Source: an uncultured bacterium
GTDB taxonomy: Bacteria > Cyanobacteriota > Vampirovibrionia > Gastranaerophilales > Gastranaerophilaceae
Direction: 5' to 3'
DNA: 64,000 nucleotides
Assembly: GCA_949296425.1 (NCBI GenBank)
Contig: CASFPN010000042.1
Span: forward strand, 1 to 64,000
The notes beneath the pieces are model-generated. The model ran no database searches, was not told the DNA's origin, and saw nothing but the letters and a program-made list of their open reading frames with translations. Made by a program: the position numbers and the translations under genes. Positions 17,172-26,466 of the stretch are shown here, piece by piece. Each line of letters starts with the position of its first letter. Position 1 is the first letter of the stretch.

Positions 17172-17497
17172 CCGGAGGTCAGGAAGGCAGGAGGACAAGT
17201 GGTCAAGCTTGTTTAAGAAATTTCATGCTGAACTTGTTTCAGCATCTCTTCATTAGATACAAAGATGTCAAGAGGCAAAGTTGCGAAGCTATTATCGAAA
17301 ATCTTTTCCCTCTCTCGGGAGAGGGATTAAGGGAGAGGGTAAATTTAGAAGGTAGGAAGCTAAGAAAATATGAGGGTAAGCTATTAACGCTGCCGGATGT
17401 CAAGAGGTCAGTATGTCACGCTAGTATCGGTAATAAGTCTTTGAACAATTTGACCAAGCTATCTATAAATGAAAATCGCCTGCCTTCCTGCCCTCGG
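17172..17497. repeat. 326-bp composite repeat element in the 5' region of the prepilin gene
   Basis: The left arm beginning CCGGAGGTCAGGAAGGCAGG (17172) pairs with the right arm GCCTGCCTTCCTGCCCTCGG (17478-17497). Between them are a CATGCTGAAC/TTTCAGCAT palindrome (17224-17247) and a CCCTCTCTCGGGAGAGGG hairpin (near 17310), both dispersed elsewhere in the window. The plus-strand frame happens to stay open across it, giving a spurious N-terminal extension to the prepilin. Confidence 0.6.
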
Positions 17498-17608
17498 TGC
17501 TTGTGTTCCTCTGAACCGTCCTCACCCACCCCTCATCCTGAACTTCGTCCCACCTTCTCCCACACAGGTGCGAATGAAAAAATAGATGCTTTCCCCCTTT
17601 ACTCTTCA

Positions 17609-18328
17609 ATGAAAAAGAAAGCCGCGTTTACTCTTGCTGAAGTTCTCATTACCCTTGGCATCATCGGCGTGGTTGCTGCGATGACTTTATCTTCACTTAT
17701 AAATAATGTTAAAAATAAAGGATACGTTGAAGGACTTAAAAAAGCTTATTCTATTTTGCAAAGCGCAACTAATGATATCGTAAATGATATGGGCGGGCCG
17801 CCATCTACTTGGATACCGGATGCATACAAGATAGCGCAAACAGATGGTTATGAAGCCGCCAAAGATGCACAGAAAACTGTTATTAATATGTACGTATCAA
17901 AAATGAAAGTTGTTCAAGTTTGTGACAGATATTTTTTTAACAAAACGGAAGCTTGTGTCCCTGAGATGTCTGCGTATAAAAAATTGAATAATAAAACAAT
18001 AACTGAAACGTGGGATATTCCTTATCAATTTGCTTATCCTATTCAACTGGCAAATGGAATGAATATTGGATTTCGTTTTATGAGTAATGATAGCGGCGGA
18101 GTTTTATGGGGAGAACCTCCGATACGTTTTACGGTTGATGTCAATGGTAAAGCAAAACCCAATAAAGTTGGTCGTGATATATTTTATTTATATTTAAATA
18201 ACGAAGGAAAAGTTTTACCTTACGGTGACGGAATCTACGGAAATGACCATAAAGATGACTGTAACACGTCAGATATGGGGGCAAGCTGTGCGTATAAAGT
18301 CCTTATGGAAGATGCTATGAATTATTAA
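17609..18328 (+). CDS. Prepilin-like protein with N-terminal methylation motif
   Basis: A 239-aa type IV pilin/pseudopilin-like protein if started at the ATG at 17609, giving the short leader MKKKAA followed by FTLAEVLITLGIIGVVAA. Glu at +5 of the presumed mature protein is present; the residue before the cleavage site is Ala rather than Gly. The C-terminal domain has cysteines and the shared motif DVNGKAKPNKVGRDIF. No Shine-Dalgarno precedes 17609. The same frame is open back to 17225 through repeat DNA, and one G inserted at 17148-17157 would extend it to 17118. Confidence 0.8.
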   Translation: MKKKAAFTLAEVLITLGIIGVVAAMTLSSLINNVKNKGYVEGLKKAYSILQSATNDIVNDMGGPPSTWIPDAYKIAQTDGYEAAKDAQKTVINMYVSKMKVVQVCDRYFFNKTEACVPEMSAYKKLNNKTITETWDIPYQFAYPIQLANGMNIGFRFMSNDSGGVLWGEPPIRFTVDVNGKAKPNKVGRDIFYLYLNNEGKVLPYGDGIYGNDHKDDCNTSDMGASCAYKVLMEDAMNY

Positions 18329-18335
18329 AGACCGC

Positions 18336-21300
18336 TTAATCAACCGAGAATATTTCTTTAATATCGTCCATTGTAAGAGATTTAACGATATTTCTGTCAA
18401 CGGATATTACGCTGTCAACAAGGTTGCGTTTGACAGTTTTAAGCTTCTGGATTTTTTCTTCAACAGTATTTTTTGTAATAAGTCTATAGACAAAAACTTT
18501 TTTAGTCTGGCCGATACGATAGGCTCTGTCTGTTGCCTGATCTTCAACAGCAGGGTTCCACCACGGATCGTAATGGATTACGTAATCCGCGCCTGTCAGG
18601 TTCAACCCTGTTCCGCCGGCTTTCAAACTTATCAGGAAGATAGGTATTGACGGCGTTGAATTAAATCTTTCAACAGCTCCCTGTCTGTCTTTTGTTTTCC
18701 CTGTCAAATATTCGTAAGGAATGCCTTCTCTTTCAAGCCATGCCTTAATAATATCAAGCATGTCGACAAACTGGCTGAATAATAGTATTCTGTGTCCCTC
18801 ATCTATGATTTCTTCAAGCATAGATTTGAGTTTTTCAAATTTGCCTGATTTCATAATATTTTTTACGTTGTTTTTATCATAAAGTCTCGGGTGGCAGCAG
18901 ATTTGACGCAATCTGAGAAGTGCCGAGAATATTGACAGTCTGCTCTTTTCAAGTCCGTTTTGTTCAATTGATTTGAATAATTCTTCTTTAGTACTGTCAA
19001 GAATCTGGAGGTAGAAATCTCTTTGTTCATCTGTAAGTTCGCAGTATGCAATGTTTTCAACTTTATCAGGAAGGTCTTTTGCAACGTCACGTTTCATACG
19101 ACGCAGAATGAACGGATAAATTTGTAATTTTAAACGTTTTTCAACTGTTTTGTCCTGACGTTCCATAATCGGATTTACATATCTGTAATTAAATTCAGAA
19201 ACGCTGAACAAAAATCCCGGCATAAGAAAATCAAATACAGACCATAATTCTTCAAGTTTGTTTTCAATCGGGGTACCGGATAGTGCAAGTTTATGAACTG
19301 CCTGCAATTTTTTTACGGCCTGTGCAGTTTGCGACATTGCATTTTTAATATTCTGCGATTCATCAAGAATTACGTATCTGAAATTGTATTCTTTGAGCTT
19401 GTTAATATCTCGTCTAACAAGTGCATAACTCGTTATGACAACATCGTAATTCGGGATTTCTTTAAACAAATGTTTTCTGTCCGCGCCGGAAATTTTTAGA
19501 GTTGTTAACGTAGGTGCAAACTTTTGAATTTCGGCTTCCCAGTTAAATACAACTGTTGTCGGGCATATTACAAGTGTCGGCATAGCCCCGTCTTCTTCTT
19601 TAGCTTTTTGAATTGCAGCCAGTGCTTGAAGTGTTTTACCAAGCCCCATATCATCGGCAAGTATTCCGTTTAAACCGTACTTATACATAAACCATAGCCA
19701 GCCAAAGCCCTTGATTTGATATTCACGGAATTCTGCGTTAATACCTTGAGGAAGTTCCAGATTTTCAGATGTTGAAAATGTTGACATCTGTTCCCAGAAT
19801 TTCTGGAATTCATCACTTAAAACAAGTTCTACATCAAGATTTTTAAGTTCGTTAATTAGACCTGCACGGTAAGTTTTTACAATAAATTTGTTTTCCGTAT
19901 TTCTGTATACATCAAACGAGTTAAAAGCACGCATCATTGCATAAATATTTTGCGCAGGATATTCTACAAAACCTAAACTTCTTATTCTGCTGTACTTTTC
20001 TCCATTTTGAATCGTATCATATATTTCATCAAAATTGATAATTTCTTCTCCAACCTGACCGTAGAGAAAGATTTCAAACGAGTCTTCTGATTCTTCGGTA
20101 AAATCTATTTTTGCACACAGTTTGAACGGGTCATCCAGAAGTTTGAAGAATGACATATCATCTTTTTCAACAAATTTCCAGCCCTCGCCTGCTTGTTTAA
20201 TATAATAGTTATAAAAATCTATTGCATTTTCTTTTTCAAGAGCAAGGTTGTTTGTCTGCATTGGAACAAATTTGCAGGCTAGAAGCATCTGGTAGGCTTC
20301 CTGTTCATGCTTTAGATTCCGCTTAATCCAGTAGACCAAATCTTCACCGGGTTTTTTAATCGTAATATAGGGAGCTTTTTCCGCTGTAGTTTTTGAATAC
20401 GGAACAACAACTCCGTCATATTCAAATTCCAGTGAAGCTTTCAGTGATTGATCATAATCAATCCCCATTGTAACAATGTTCAGCGGCGGACGTTCTTCAA
20501 GCATGAGTTTGCTGATATTATCCGCAATTTCAACGTCCATAATTTCTTGAAGTTTAGGCAGTTCTTCATAAATAAATTTGCCGCCGTCAGCATCTTTCAG
20601 GTCTGTGAAAGATGATTTGAGGATATTTTGCGGCAAAGAATTCATTGCAATATTGGTGGGGAATATTATATTTTTATATCTTCCCCATTTTAAGTGTCTT
20701 GAAAAATACCGTACTTCTTCAAGCGGGTAGGCATCATCTTTGTCAGGTCTTTTCCATTCAAGTGATAAAAGAATTGTGCCTTGAGCACCTGTATTAACGG
20801 TTAAAATAAGTTTCCATTCTTCATCGGTGAATTTAAGTCTTTCTTTTGTCTTTTCGTCTAAAACTTCATCAGCTTTAGAAAGAAGAGTAAACATCGGTCC
20901 GAATTTTGTAATTGGAATATCATACCATCCGGCTTTTTTATCCTGTCTTGATATTGTTAAAAGCTGCTGGAATATTGCGACTTCGACCTTTTGTGAATTA
21001 TTAAGTTCAAAATTTTTGTCCTGTTTTTGTGCTTCAATAAGAGCGCGTAATATAGGTTCAATCTGTCTTACAACTTTTCCGGTTTCTCTTGAACGAACAA
21101 GAACCGAGAAGAAGTTTGCTTTTCTTTTTGAATTGAAGTGGAATATGAAATTTCCCTGCGGTTCTTCCGTTAATGCTGTATTTTCATCCGGAAAATCAAA
21201 TTCCATGCCGTATTTAGTTTCGAGCCAATCTTCATAAGCGTGTTCATCAATCGCTTTTAAAGCGACAGCAACAGCATGTTTGCACCATTCTTCTTTCAGC

Positions 21301-21521
21301 GGGCAGTTACAGCGGGCTTCAACTTTGTTTTTTTTAAAGATTAAATCTGTATTATAATGATCCTGAAAATTCCCTTTTACTTTAGCCATATAGAAATTTT
21401 TTTCAGGATAATTGTCGAACACCATATCTTTAAGATGGTATTCATAACCTCTGCGCCAGCTTCCCGCACTCGCATTTTCTTTTATATACTTGTAGTTAAA
21501 TTCCTGTGGTTTAACACTCAT
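18336..21521 (-). CDS. SNF2/Swi2-type helicase with N-terminal SWIM zinc finger
   Basis: A 1061-aa DNA translocase of the SNF2 superfamily, bacterial RapA/HepA-like branch. The SWIM zinc finger CNCPLKEEWCKH lies near residues 70-82. The ATPase has DDMGLGKT (about residue 620), a DESQ box in motif II, the SGTPIEN segment, and the C-terminal helicase motifs GGTGLNLTGADYVIHYDPWW and RAYRIGQ. SWIM-SNF2 proteins are thought to remodel nucleoprotein or recycle polymerase; the specific role is unknown. It converges with the prepilin gene, 7 bases apart. Confidence 0.93.
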   Translation of the reverse strand: MSVKPQEFNYKYIKENASAGSWRRGYEYHLKDMVFDNYPEKNFYMAKVKGNFQDHYNTDLIFKKNKVEARCNCPLKEEWCKHAVAVALKAIDEHAYEDWLETKYGMEFDFPDENTALTEEPQGNFIFHFNSKRKANFFSVLVRSRETGKVVRQIEPILRALIEAQKQDKNFELNNSQKVEVAIFQQLLTISRQDKKAGWYDIPITKFGPMFTLLSKADEVLDEKTKERLKFTDEEWKLILTVNTGAQGTILLSLEWKRPDKDDAYPLEEVRYFSRHLKWGRYKNIIFPTNIAMNSLPQNILKSSFTDLKDADGGKFIYEELPKLQEIMDVEIADNISKLMLEERPPLNIVTMGIDYDQSLKASLEFEYDGVVVPYSKTTAEKAPYITIKKPGEDLVYWIKRNLKHEQEAYQMLLACKFVPMQTNNLALEKENAIDFYNYYIKQAGEGWKFVEKDDMSFFKLLDDPFKLCAKIDFTEESEDSFEIFLYGQVGEEIINFDEIYDTIQNGEKYSRIRSLGFVEYPAQNIYAMMRAFNSFDVYRNTENKFIVKTYRAGLINELKNLDVELVLSDEFQKFWEQMSTFSTSENLELPQGINAEFREYQIKGFGWLWFMYKYGLNGILADDMGLGKTLQALAAIQKAKEEDGAMPTLVICPTTVVFNWEAEIQKFAPTLTTLKISGADRKHLFKEIPNYDVVITSYALVRRDINKLKEYNFRYVILDESQNIKNAMSQTAQAVKKLQAVHKLALSGTPIENKLEELWSVFDFLMPGFLFSVSEFNYRYVNPIMERQDKTVEKRLKLQIYPFILRRMKRDVAKDLPDKVENIAYCELTDEQRDFYLQILDSTKEELFKSIEQNGLEKSRLSIFSALLRLRQICCHPRLYDKNNVKNIMKSGKFEKLKSMLEEIIDEGHRILLFSQFVDMLDIIKAWLEREGIPYEYLTGKTKDRQGAVERFNSTPSIPIFLISLKAGGTGLNLTGADYVIHYDPWWNPAVEDQATDRAYRIGQTKKVFVYRLITKNTVEEKIQKLKTVKRNLVDSVISVDRNIVKSLTMDDIKEIFSVD

Positions 21522-21638
21522 TGTGTATTAGAGTATCTCTTTCTTTCCCTAAGGGTACAAATTAGCTGATATAGAAGTATTTTCTATAAGCCCTTATACA
21601 ATGATATTATACATGAATAATAAAAAAAGGCAAGATAT

Positions 21639-22103
21639 TTATCCTAATAAAATATGAAAATGGAAGAAGTACGCAAACACAATTCCGAAAAGCGCGCCCA
21701 TAATAACTTCAAAAGGTGTATGTCCCAGCAGTTCTTTCAGTTTTCCGCCTATAGCCTGAACGTCATGTTTGTAAAAATCATCCATCATTCGATTCAAGCA
21801 TGCTGCGGTTTTACCTGCGGCACGTCTAACACCTGCTGCGTCATACATTGTTATTAGGGCGTATCCCAGTGCAACCGCAAACACAATTGAATCAAAACCT
21901 TCAATTATTCCGACAATAGTCGAAAGTGACATAACGCCGGCCGAATGTGAACTTGGCATTCCGCCTGTTGTTGTGAATATTTTAAAATTAATTTTTTTTG
22001 TCTTAATAGTAAATATAACAAATTTTATTAACTGAGCTATGAAAGCAGCCAGAATTCCTGCTGCTAAAGCTTCATAACCGGTATTTAAGATACTTTTTAT
22101 CAT
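21639..22103 (-). CDS. Divergent PAP2-family membrane protein (DUF212/YuiD)
   Basis: A 154-aa membrane protein with about four hydrophobic helices. The phosphatase-like motif GGMPSSHSAGV and the downstream segment YDAAGVRRAAGKTA match the DUF212 group related to acid phosphatase/vanadium haloperoxidase enzymes. A lipid or prenyl phosphate substrate is plausible for the family but not proven. Confidence 0.88.
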   Translation of the reverse strand: MIKSILNTGYEALAAGILAAFIAQLIKFVIFTIKTKKINFKIFTTTGGMPSSHSAGVMSLSTIVGIIEGFDSIVFAVALGYALITMYDAAGVRRAAGKTAACLNRMMDDFYKHDVQAIGGKLKELLGHTPFEVIMGALFGIVFAYFFHFHILLG

Positions 22104-22177
22104 ATATATCCTTAATTATGTCTCTTACGGTATTTAATTGTAGCATAAGAATGTAATTTTTGTAAAATATGTGAACA

Positions 22178-22684
22178 TAACAAATATTATGGGAAGTAAA
22201 TAGTTGAATAAGATAATAAGTCATTACGGTGCGCTTTAGCGCTCGTAAAATTATAATAATCTGCACTTAATGAAACAGCAACAAAGCGGATGCTGTTTGA
22301 GTGGTAAAAAGATGCTGCGGAAAACCGGACATTTTGCACAAAATCAATAGATTTTGGCAAAAGCAGTCAAACAAGTTCAGCATGACGTGATAATATAGCG
22401 AGTTCATCCGCTAGGGTTGAATTTAGTGCAGATTAAACGGTCAGCGCGTTTTTCTTTCTTTGCTTAATTTCTTTCTCCTCTTACATTGTCGGCATTAAAC
22501 GGGTCTGCCGGCAAGGCTCATCGCCTTGACCATTCGCCCTCTGCCGACAATGCGCTTTACGTCGCTTAAAAAGAAAGAAATTAAGTGCGGGGTGCGGGGA
22601 CGCATAGTTCCCGCATAACAAAACCCTATCCATTAATCCCTCTCCCTGGGAGAGGGATTAATATAATTCCCATAATATTTGTTA
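22178..22684. mobile_element. 507-bp MITE-like element (copy A)
   Basis: An 18-base perfect terminal inverted repeat: TAACAAATATTATGGGAA at 22178-22195 and its complement at 22667-22684. No reading frame of note. The interior from about 22253 to 22640 is nearly identical to 53971-54362 (copy B). It includes a TTTCTTTCTTTGCTTAA/TTAAGAAAGAAA-type pairing, a CATTGTCGGC...GCCGACAATG hairpin and the CCCTCTCC palindrome. It fills the 587-base gap between DUF212 and the prenyl synthase, where I see no gene. Confidence 0.75.
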
Positions 22685-22690
22685 CGTAAA

Positions 22691-23587
22691 TTAACAAGTT
22701 TTGATTTTATTGAGGATTTGTTCAAAAACTTCTGATTTAATATTATTTTTTTCTAAAATTTTAAAGCAATTGTTAATTAATTTATTTAAATCTTCTTTTG
22801 ATTTTTCAAGTCCGTAAAGACTTGTGTATGTTAGTTTCCCTTCTGCCTTGTCTTTTCCTAAAGTCTTTCCCATCTGTTCAAATGTCGAGGTTTCATCTAA
22901 GATATCATCGGCAATCTGAAAAGCTATTCCAAGATTTTGTCCGAATTCTGTTATTGCTGTTATTTGTTCTTCTGATGCGTCTGCGATTACTGCCCCTGTT
23001 CTCAGTGCAAGTTTAAATAAATCGGAAGTTTTATGCGTATGTATATATTCAAGAGTTTTTTCAAGTTCATTTTTGTTAGTATCAATTTCGCCTGAAAATT
23101 CAAAAGACTGCATTAATTTTTCACTTTCAATATCTACAACTTGACCGGCTATTACCCCGTAAGCGCCTGCTGCATGAAAATATTCTTCCATAATTTTTAT
23201 TAATTTTTCCGCCCCCAGTTTTTTTGAATATTGTAAAATAATTTGAGGGGCGAAAGTTAAAAGCGCATCTCCTGCCAGAACGGCATGAGCTTCTCCGAAT
23301 ACCATGTGATTGGTAAGCTGGCCTCGTCTGTACATATCATTGTCCATACACGGAAGGTCATCGTGAATAAGAGTTTGTGCGTGAAGCATTTCTATTGCGC
23401 AAGCTGTCGGAATCGCATCCTCATAATTTCCGCCAAACACACGGCAGCATTCAAGACACATTACCGGGCGCAGACGCTTGCCAGGCAATGTAACAGTGTA
23501 TTTCATTGATTTAAAAATTTTTTGCGGGTAGTAAATCTGCATATATTCATCAAGTTTTTTATCAATAAGTTCTATATAATTATTCAT
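22691..23587 (-). CDS. ispA: Geranyl/farnesyl-type polyprenyl diphosphate synthase
   Basis: Condenses isopentenyl diphosphate with allylic diphosphates to short prenyl chains for quinones and undecaprenyl carrier. With the ATG at 23587 it is 298 aa, the usual length; the longer frame to 23719 would run 140 bases into rsgA. The first aspartate-rich motif DDLPCMDND is at residues 76-84, the second is DDILDET, and GKRLRPV lies upstream. It overlaps the rsgA stop by 8 bases, so the two are coupled. Confidence 0.93.
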   Translation of the reverse strand: MNNYIELIDKKLDEYMQIYYPQKIFKSMKYTVTLPGKRLRPVMCLECCRVFGGNYEDAIPTACAIEMLHAQTLIHDDLPCMDNDMYRRGQLTNHMVFGEAHAVLAGDALLTFAPQIILQYSKKLGAEKLIKIMEEYFHAAGAYGVIAGQVVDIESEKLMQSFEFSGEIDTNKNELEKTLEYIHTHKTSDLFKLALRTGAVIADASEEQITAITEFGQNLGIAFQIADDILDETSTFEQMGKTLGKDKAEGKLTYTSLYGLEKSKEDLNKLINNCFKILEKNNIKSEVFEQILNKIKTC

Positions 23588-24578
23588 CTTCATTTTCAAT
23601 ATCCTTATATATTTTTTGCTTACAGGTATTTCTTGCGCTCTGGCGTTTCTTTTCACTGATTTTGGCAATATGCTTGTTATTAACAATTTTTTTTGTTTGT
23701 TCTTGTTTGTGTCCTTCAAATTTTATTTTTTCTTTGTATTCTTTTGCCTCTTTTATAAATTCAAGATAGCTTTCATATCTTGTTTTATCAATTTTATCAA
23801 TGTTGGAAAGCACATTACATTTATCTTCATGTATATGAAGACAGTCTGCATATTTGCATCCGTCACGGAATTTTGAAATATCATCAAAAAGTAAATCAAC
23901 ATCGGCCGGAAGAATAAAATCAAATTTTACATTACTGAACCCCGGTGTATCAACAATTCTTGAGGAGTCATTAAGTTTTATGATTTCGCAGTGTCTTGTT
24001 GTATGTGTGCCGCGTTGAGTTTTTTCACTTACTTGTTTAGTGCGTAAATTTAAATCCGGATTAATTGCGTTAATCAGACTTGATTTACCTACACCGGAAT
24101 TTCCGCATAAAACGCTCGTTTTATCTGTTAGCTGTCTTTCAAAATTTTTGATTCCTTTATGTTCTGTTGCCGAGGTAAAAACTATTTTGTAGCGTAATGG
24201 TTCATATATATTTTTTATTTTTTCTTTCAGTTTTTTGTCCCATTCCAAATCTTCTTTATTAAAACAAAGGACTGCCGGAACATTATAATATTTTGAAAGC
24301 GCAATATATCTGTTGAGCTGATGCAGATCCAAATCAGGTTCTTTAAGTGCCGATACAATAATAATTTGGTCAACATTAGCGACACTTGGACGTTTAATAA
24401 AATTTTTCCGCGGAATGATTTTTGTAATTGCGCCGTTTTCAAATTCGACAAAATCACCGACGAGAATTTTTTCTTTCTGTTTTTTTAAAACCTCGCGAAT
24501 TTTACATTCGTGCGTTTTTTGTCCGTCATCAACATAATAAAAATCAGAATGAATTTTATATATCTGTCCTTGTTCCAT
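23580..24578 (-). CDS. rsgA: Small ribosomal subunit biogenesis GTPase RsgA
   Basis: A circularly permuted GTPase that checks 30S maturation. Its order G4-G1-G3 is visible: NKED in LCFNKEDL first, then the P-loop GNSGVGKSS, then DTPGFSN. An N-terminal OB-fold precedes them and a zinc-binding knuckle C-K-Y-A-D-C-x-H-x5-C follows. The lysine-rich tail of about 40 residues is longer than usual. It is the upstream partner of ispA. Confidence 0.95.
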   Translation of the reverse strand: MEQGQIYKIHSDFYYVDDGQKTHECKIREVLKKQKEKILVGDFVEFENGAITKIIPRKNFIKRPSVANVDQIIIVSALKEPDLDLHQLNRYIALSKYYNVPAVLCFNKEDLEWDKKLKEKIKNIYEPLRYKIVFTSATEHKGIKNFERQLTDKTSVLCGNSGVGKSSLINAINPDLNLRTKQVSEKTQRGTHTTRHCEIIKLNDSSRIVDTPGFSNVKFDFILPADVDLLFDDISKFRDGCKYADCLHIHEDKCNVLSNIDKIDKTRYESYLEFIKEAKEYKEKIKFEGHKQEQTKKIVNNKHIAKISEKKRQSARNTCKQKIYKDIENEDE

Positions 24579-24619
24579 ACGGATTTATAATATCATAAAT
24601 AATCTGTAAGTTCAAAGTT

Positions 24620-25177
24620 TTAATTTGCCAAACCAGTGTTGACAAAGTCAGGTACCTTATTTTTAGCCATCCGCATTTGCATATATTGCTCTTTTAATTT
24701 TGCTTTTTCTTCTTTATCTGCATTTTTTGCTTTCTCGTTCATTTGAGTGTAAATTTCTTTTTCTGCTGAGTTTCCTTTAATGTAAACATCCATGTCTTTG
24801 CTTTTTTTAAAGGCATTTACATTCCCTTCATAGTTAATTTTCGGGGCTTTAAAAAGAGTGTAAAGCAATGCAAATCCGCCAATAAAAGCCATAACAAGTC
24901 CTGCCCAGGCTCCCAGTTTGAGCAGAAGTTTTTTGTTTTCTTGTACGTTTTTATGTTGCTTATCAACTATTTTACCGGCTTTATCACCTAACTTGTCAAA
25001 AACAAAGTCACAATCCATAATTTCAAATAACAGTTTTGTGCCTAATCCTAACCCTGTTACAAATGCTGCTTTAGCCAGATTGGCTTTTTCACCGGTTTTT
25101 GATATGGGATTTTGATCTTTTTTTGACGGGGATGTTGATGCTGTAAATGTGTAATTATTTATTGCACCGACTTTCAT
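24620..25177 (-). CDS. Membrane hypothetical protein, 185 aa (paralogue of the upstream gene)
   Basis: Two hydrophobic segments (about residues 38-52 and 90-110) between a polar N-terminus and a charged helical C-terminus. It shares with the neighbour at 25178 the opening MK-x-x-AIN-x-Y, an NPI at residues 23-26, and the later pattern N-x-V-x-AF-x-x-x-K-D/E-MDV. The start ATG directly follows the upstream stop TAA, with AGGAG just before it. The two are a duplicated operon pair of unknown role. Confidence 0.75.
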   Translation of the reverse strand: MKVGAINNYTFTASTSPSKKDQNPISKTGEKANLAKAAFVTGLGLGTKLLFEIMDCDFVFDKLGDKAGKIVDKQHKNVQENKKLLLKLGAWAGLVMAFIGGFALLYTLFKAPKINYEGNVNAFKKSKDMDVYIKGNSAEKEIYTQMNEKAKNADKEEKAKLKEQYMQMRMAKNKVPDFVNTGLAN

Positions 25178-25645
25178 TTATGCTCCTTTTATAAGCAGCC
25201 CGTTTCCGTTATTTGCCATTTGAACAGAAGTGTAATGATTGATTTTATCATCAAGTGAAACATTTTCATCCTTAACTTCTTTATCTACTTCTTCCATTAT
25301 ATTGGATTTCAGTTCTCTGTCGCGGCTGAAAACATCCATTTCTTTTTCTCTTGTAAATGCTCTTACTTTTGTATTATAAAGTTTTGCAGGTAAAGTCAGG
25401 GCAAGTGTAATTAAACCTACTGCAGCACCTATGCCAGAAAGTTTGAGTGCACGATTTTTTGCTCCTTGTTTAATAAAACAGCTTCCGATTCCTGCTGCTG
25501 TTGCTCCCAGAAGTGAACTTGCACCTACAGAGCCTAAGACGGCCAAACCTGATTCAGTACTCCTGTTAATAGGATTTTCATATCCGTTTTTGTTAGATGT
25601 GAAATTTGGTTTTGATGAATAAGTATTAATTGCTGAAATTTTCAT
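25178..25645 (-). CDS. Membrane hypothetical protein, 155 aa
   Basis: First gene of the paralogous pair. It begins MKISAINTYSSKPNFTS, then has two glycine/alanine-rich hydrophobic helices (about residues 33-58 and 68-86) and a charged C-terminus with AFTREKEMDVFSRD. No signal peptide of the classical type. An upstream AGGAGTG provides the ribosome-binding site. Function unknown; topology suggests both ends on the same side of the membrane. Confidence 0.75.
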   Translation of the reverse strand: MKISAINTYSSKPNFTSNKNGYENPINRSTESGLAVLGSVGASSLLGATAAGIGSCFIKQGAKNRALKLSGIGAAVGLITLALTLPAKLYNTKVRAFTREKEMDVFSRDRELKSNIMEEVDKEVKDENVSLDDKINHYTSVQMANNGNGLLIKGA

Positions 25646-25744
25646 AATTTTAATTTACACTCCTTATATTTTTATATATATAATATCCAAATATAATATT
25701 TTTTGCTAATTTGTTACTAAATTTTTTTAATTTGTAACAAATAT

Positions 25745-25772
25745 TTGAAGTTTTGAATGTTTGTGGTATTAT
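25745..25772 (+). promoter_or_regulatory. Promoter of efp
   Basis: TTGAAG at 25745-25750, a 16-base spacer ending TGG, and TATTAT at 25767-25772 (extended -10). About 33 bases of leader with AAGGGG follow. Confidence 0.7.
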
Positions 25773-25811
25773 CAACCTATAGATAAATTATAGTATTATA
25801 AGGGGAAAAAT

Positions 25812-26369
25812 ATGATTTCAGTAAACGATTTGAAAACAGGCTTGACACTTCAATTGGACAACGGTTTATGGTCTGTTGTTGAATTTTTACACGTAAAACC
25901 CGGTAAAGGTGCTGCGTTTGTAAGATCAAAACTTAAAAACGTAGAAACAGGACAGGTTGTTGAAAAGACATTCCGTGCCGGAGAAAAAGTAGCGAAAGCA
26001 ATGCTTGACAGACGTGAAATGCAATATTTATATAAAGAAGGCAAAGAATATGTCATGATGGATAATGAAACCTATGAACAACTTCAATTAACTGAAGAAC
26101 AAATAGGTGACGGCATTAAATATCTTAAAGAAAACATGATTGTTCAGGTTTTAATGCATGACGGAAGAATTATCGGTGTTGACCTTCCTGCGCATGTAAT
26201 TCTGGAAGTTACTGATACTCCGCCTTCCGAAAAAGGTAATACGGCACAAGGAGGCACTAAACCTGCAACTCTTGAAACAGGAGCCGTTGTAAACGTTCCG
26301 TTCTTTATTTCAAACGGTGATAAAATAAGAGTTGATACAAGGACTAACGAATATCTGGATCGTGCATAA
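25812..26369 (+). CDS. efp: Elongation factor P
   Basis: Relieves ribosome stalling at polyproline. The 185-aa, three-barrel length is typical. The loop that inserts next to the P-site tRNA is VKPGKGAAF, with Lys32 at its tip. The C-terminal domain contains GATVNVPFFI-like [19 protein letters not shown]. It lies just upstream of accB-accC, as in many bacteria, but is separated from them by a terminator-like hairpin. Confidence 0.97.
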   Translation: MISVNDLKTGLTLQLDNGLWSVVEFLHVKPGKGAAFVRSKLKNVETGQVVEKTFRAGEKVAKAMLDRREMQYLYKEGKEYVMMDNETYEQLQLTEEQIGDGIKYLKENMIVQVLMHDGRIIGVDLPAHVILEVTDTPPSEKGNTAQGGTKPATLETGAVVNVPFFISNGDKIRVDTRTNEYLDRA

Positions 26370-26387
26370 TTAAAAATCTTTTTGAGT

Positions 26388-26438
26388 GTGAGGGGTGCAA
26401 CAATCTTAATGCTCCTTTTATTCAAACCCCTCACTTTT
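26388..26438 (+). terminator. Probable terminator after efp
   Basis: Arms GTGAGGGGT (26388-26396) and ACCCCTCAC (26426-26434) with a 29-base loop, followed by TTTT. The long loop makes it a weaker candidate than the others. Confidence 0.5.
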
Positions 26439-26466
26439 ACTCATTATTTAAAAGAAAGGCAAAAAT

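Noticed and set aside
17225-17608. A genuine domain N-terminal to the prepilin segment
   Set aside because: The DNA is made of dispersed repeats that are non-coding elsewhere in the window; the open frame looks accidental.
23588-23719. 43-residue N-terminal extension of the prenyl synthase
   Set aside because: It lies entirely inside rsgA coding sequence in another frame and exceeds the normal family length.
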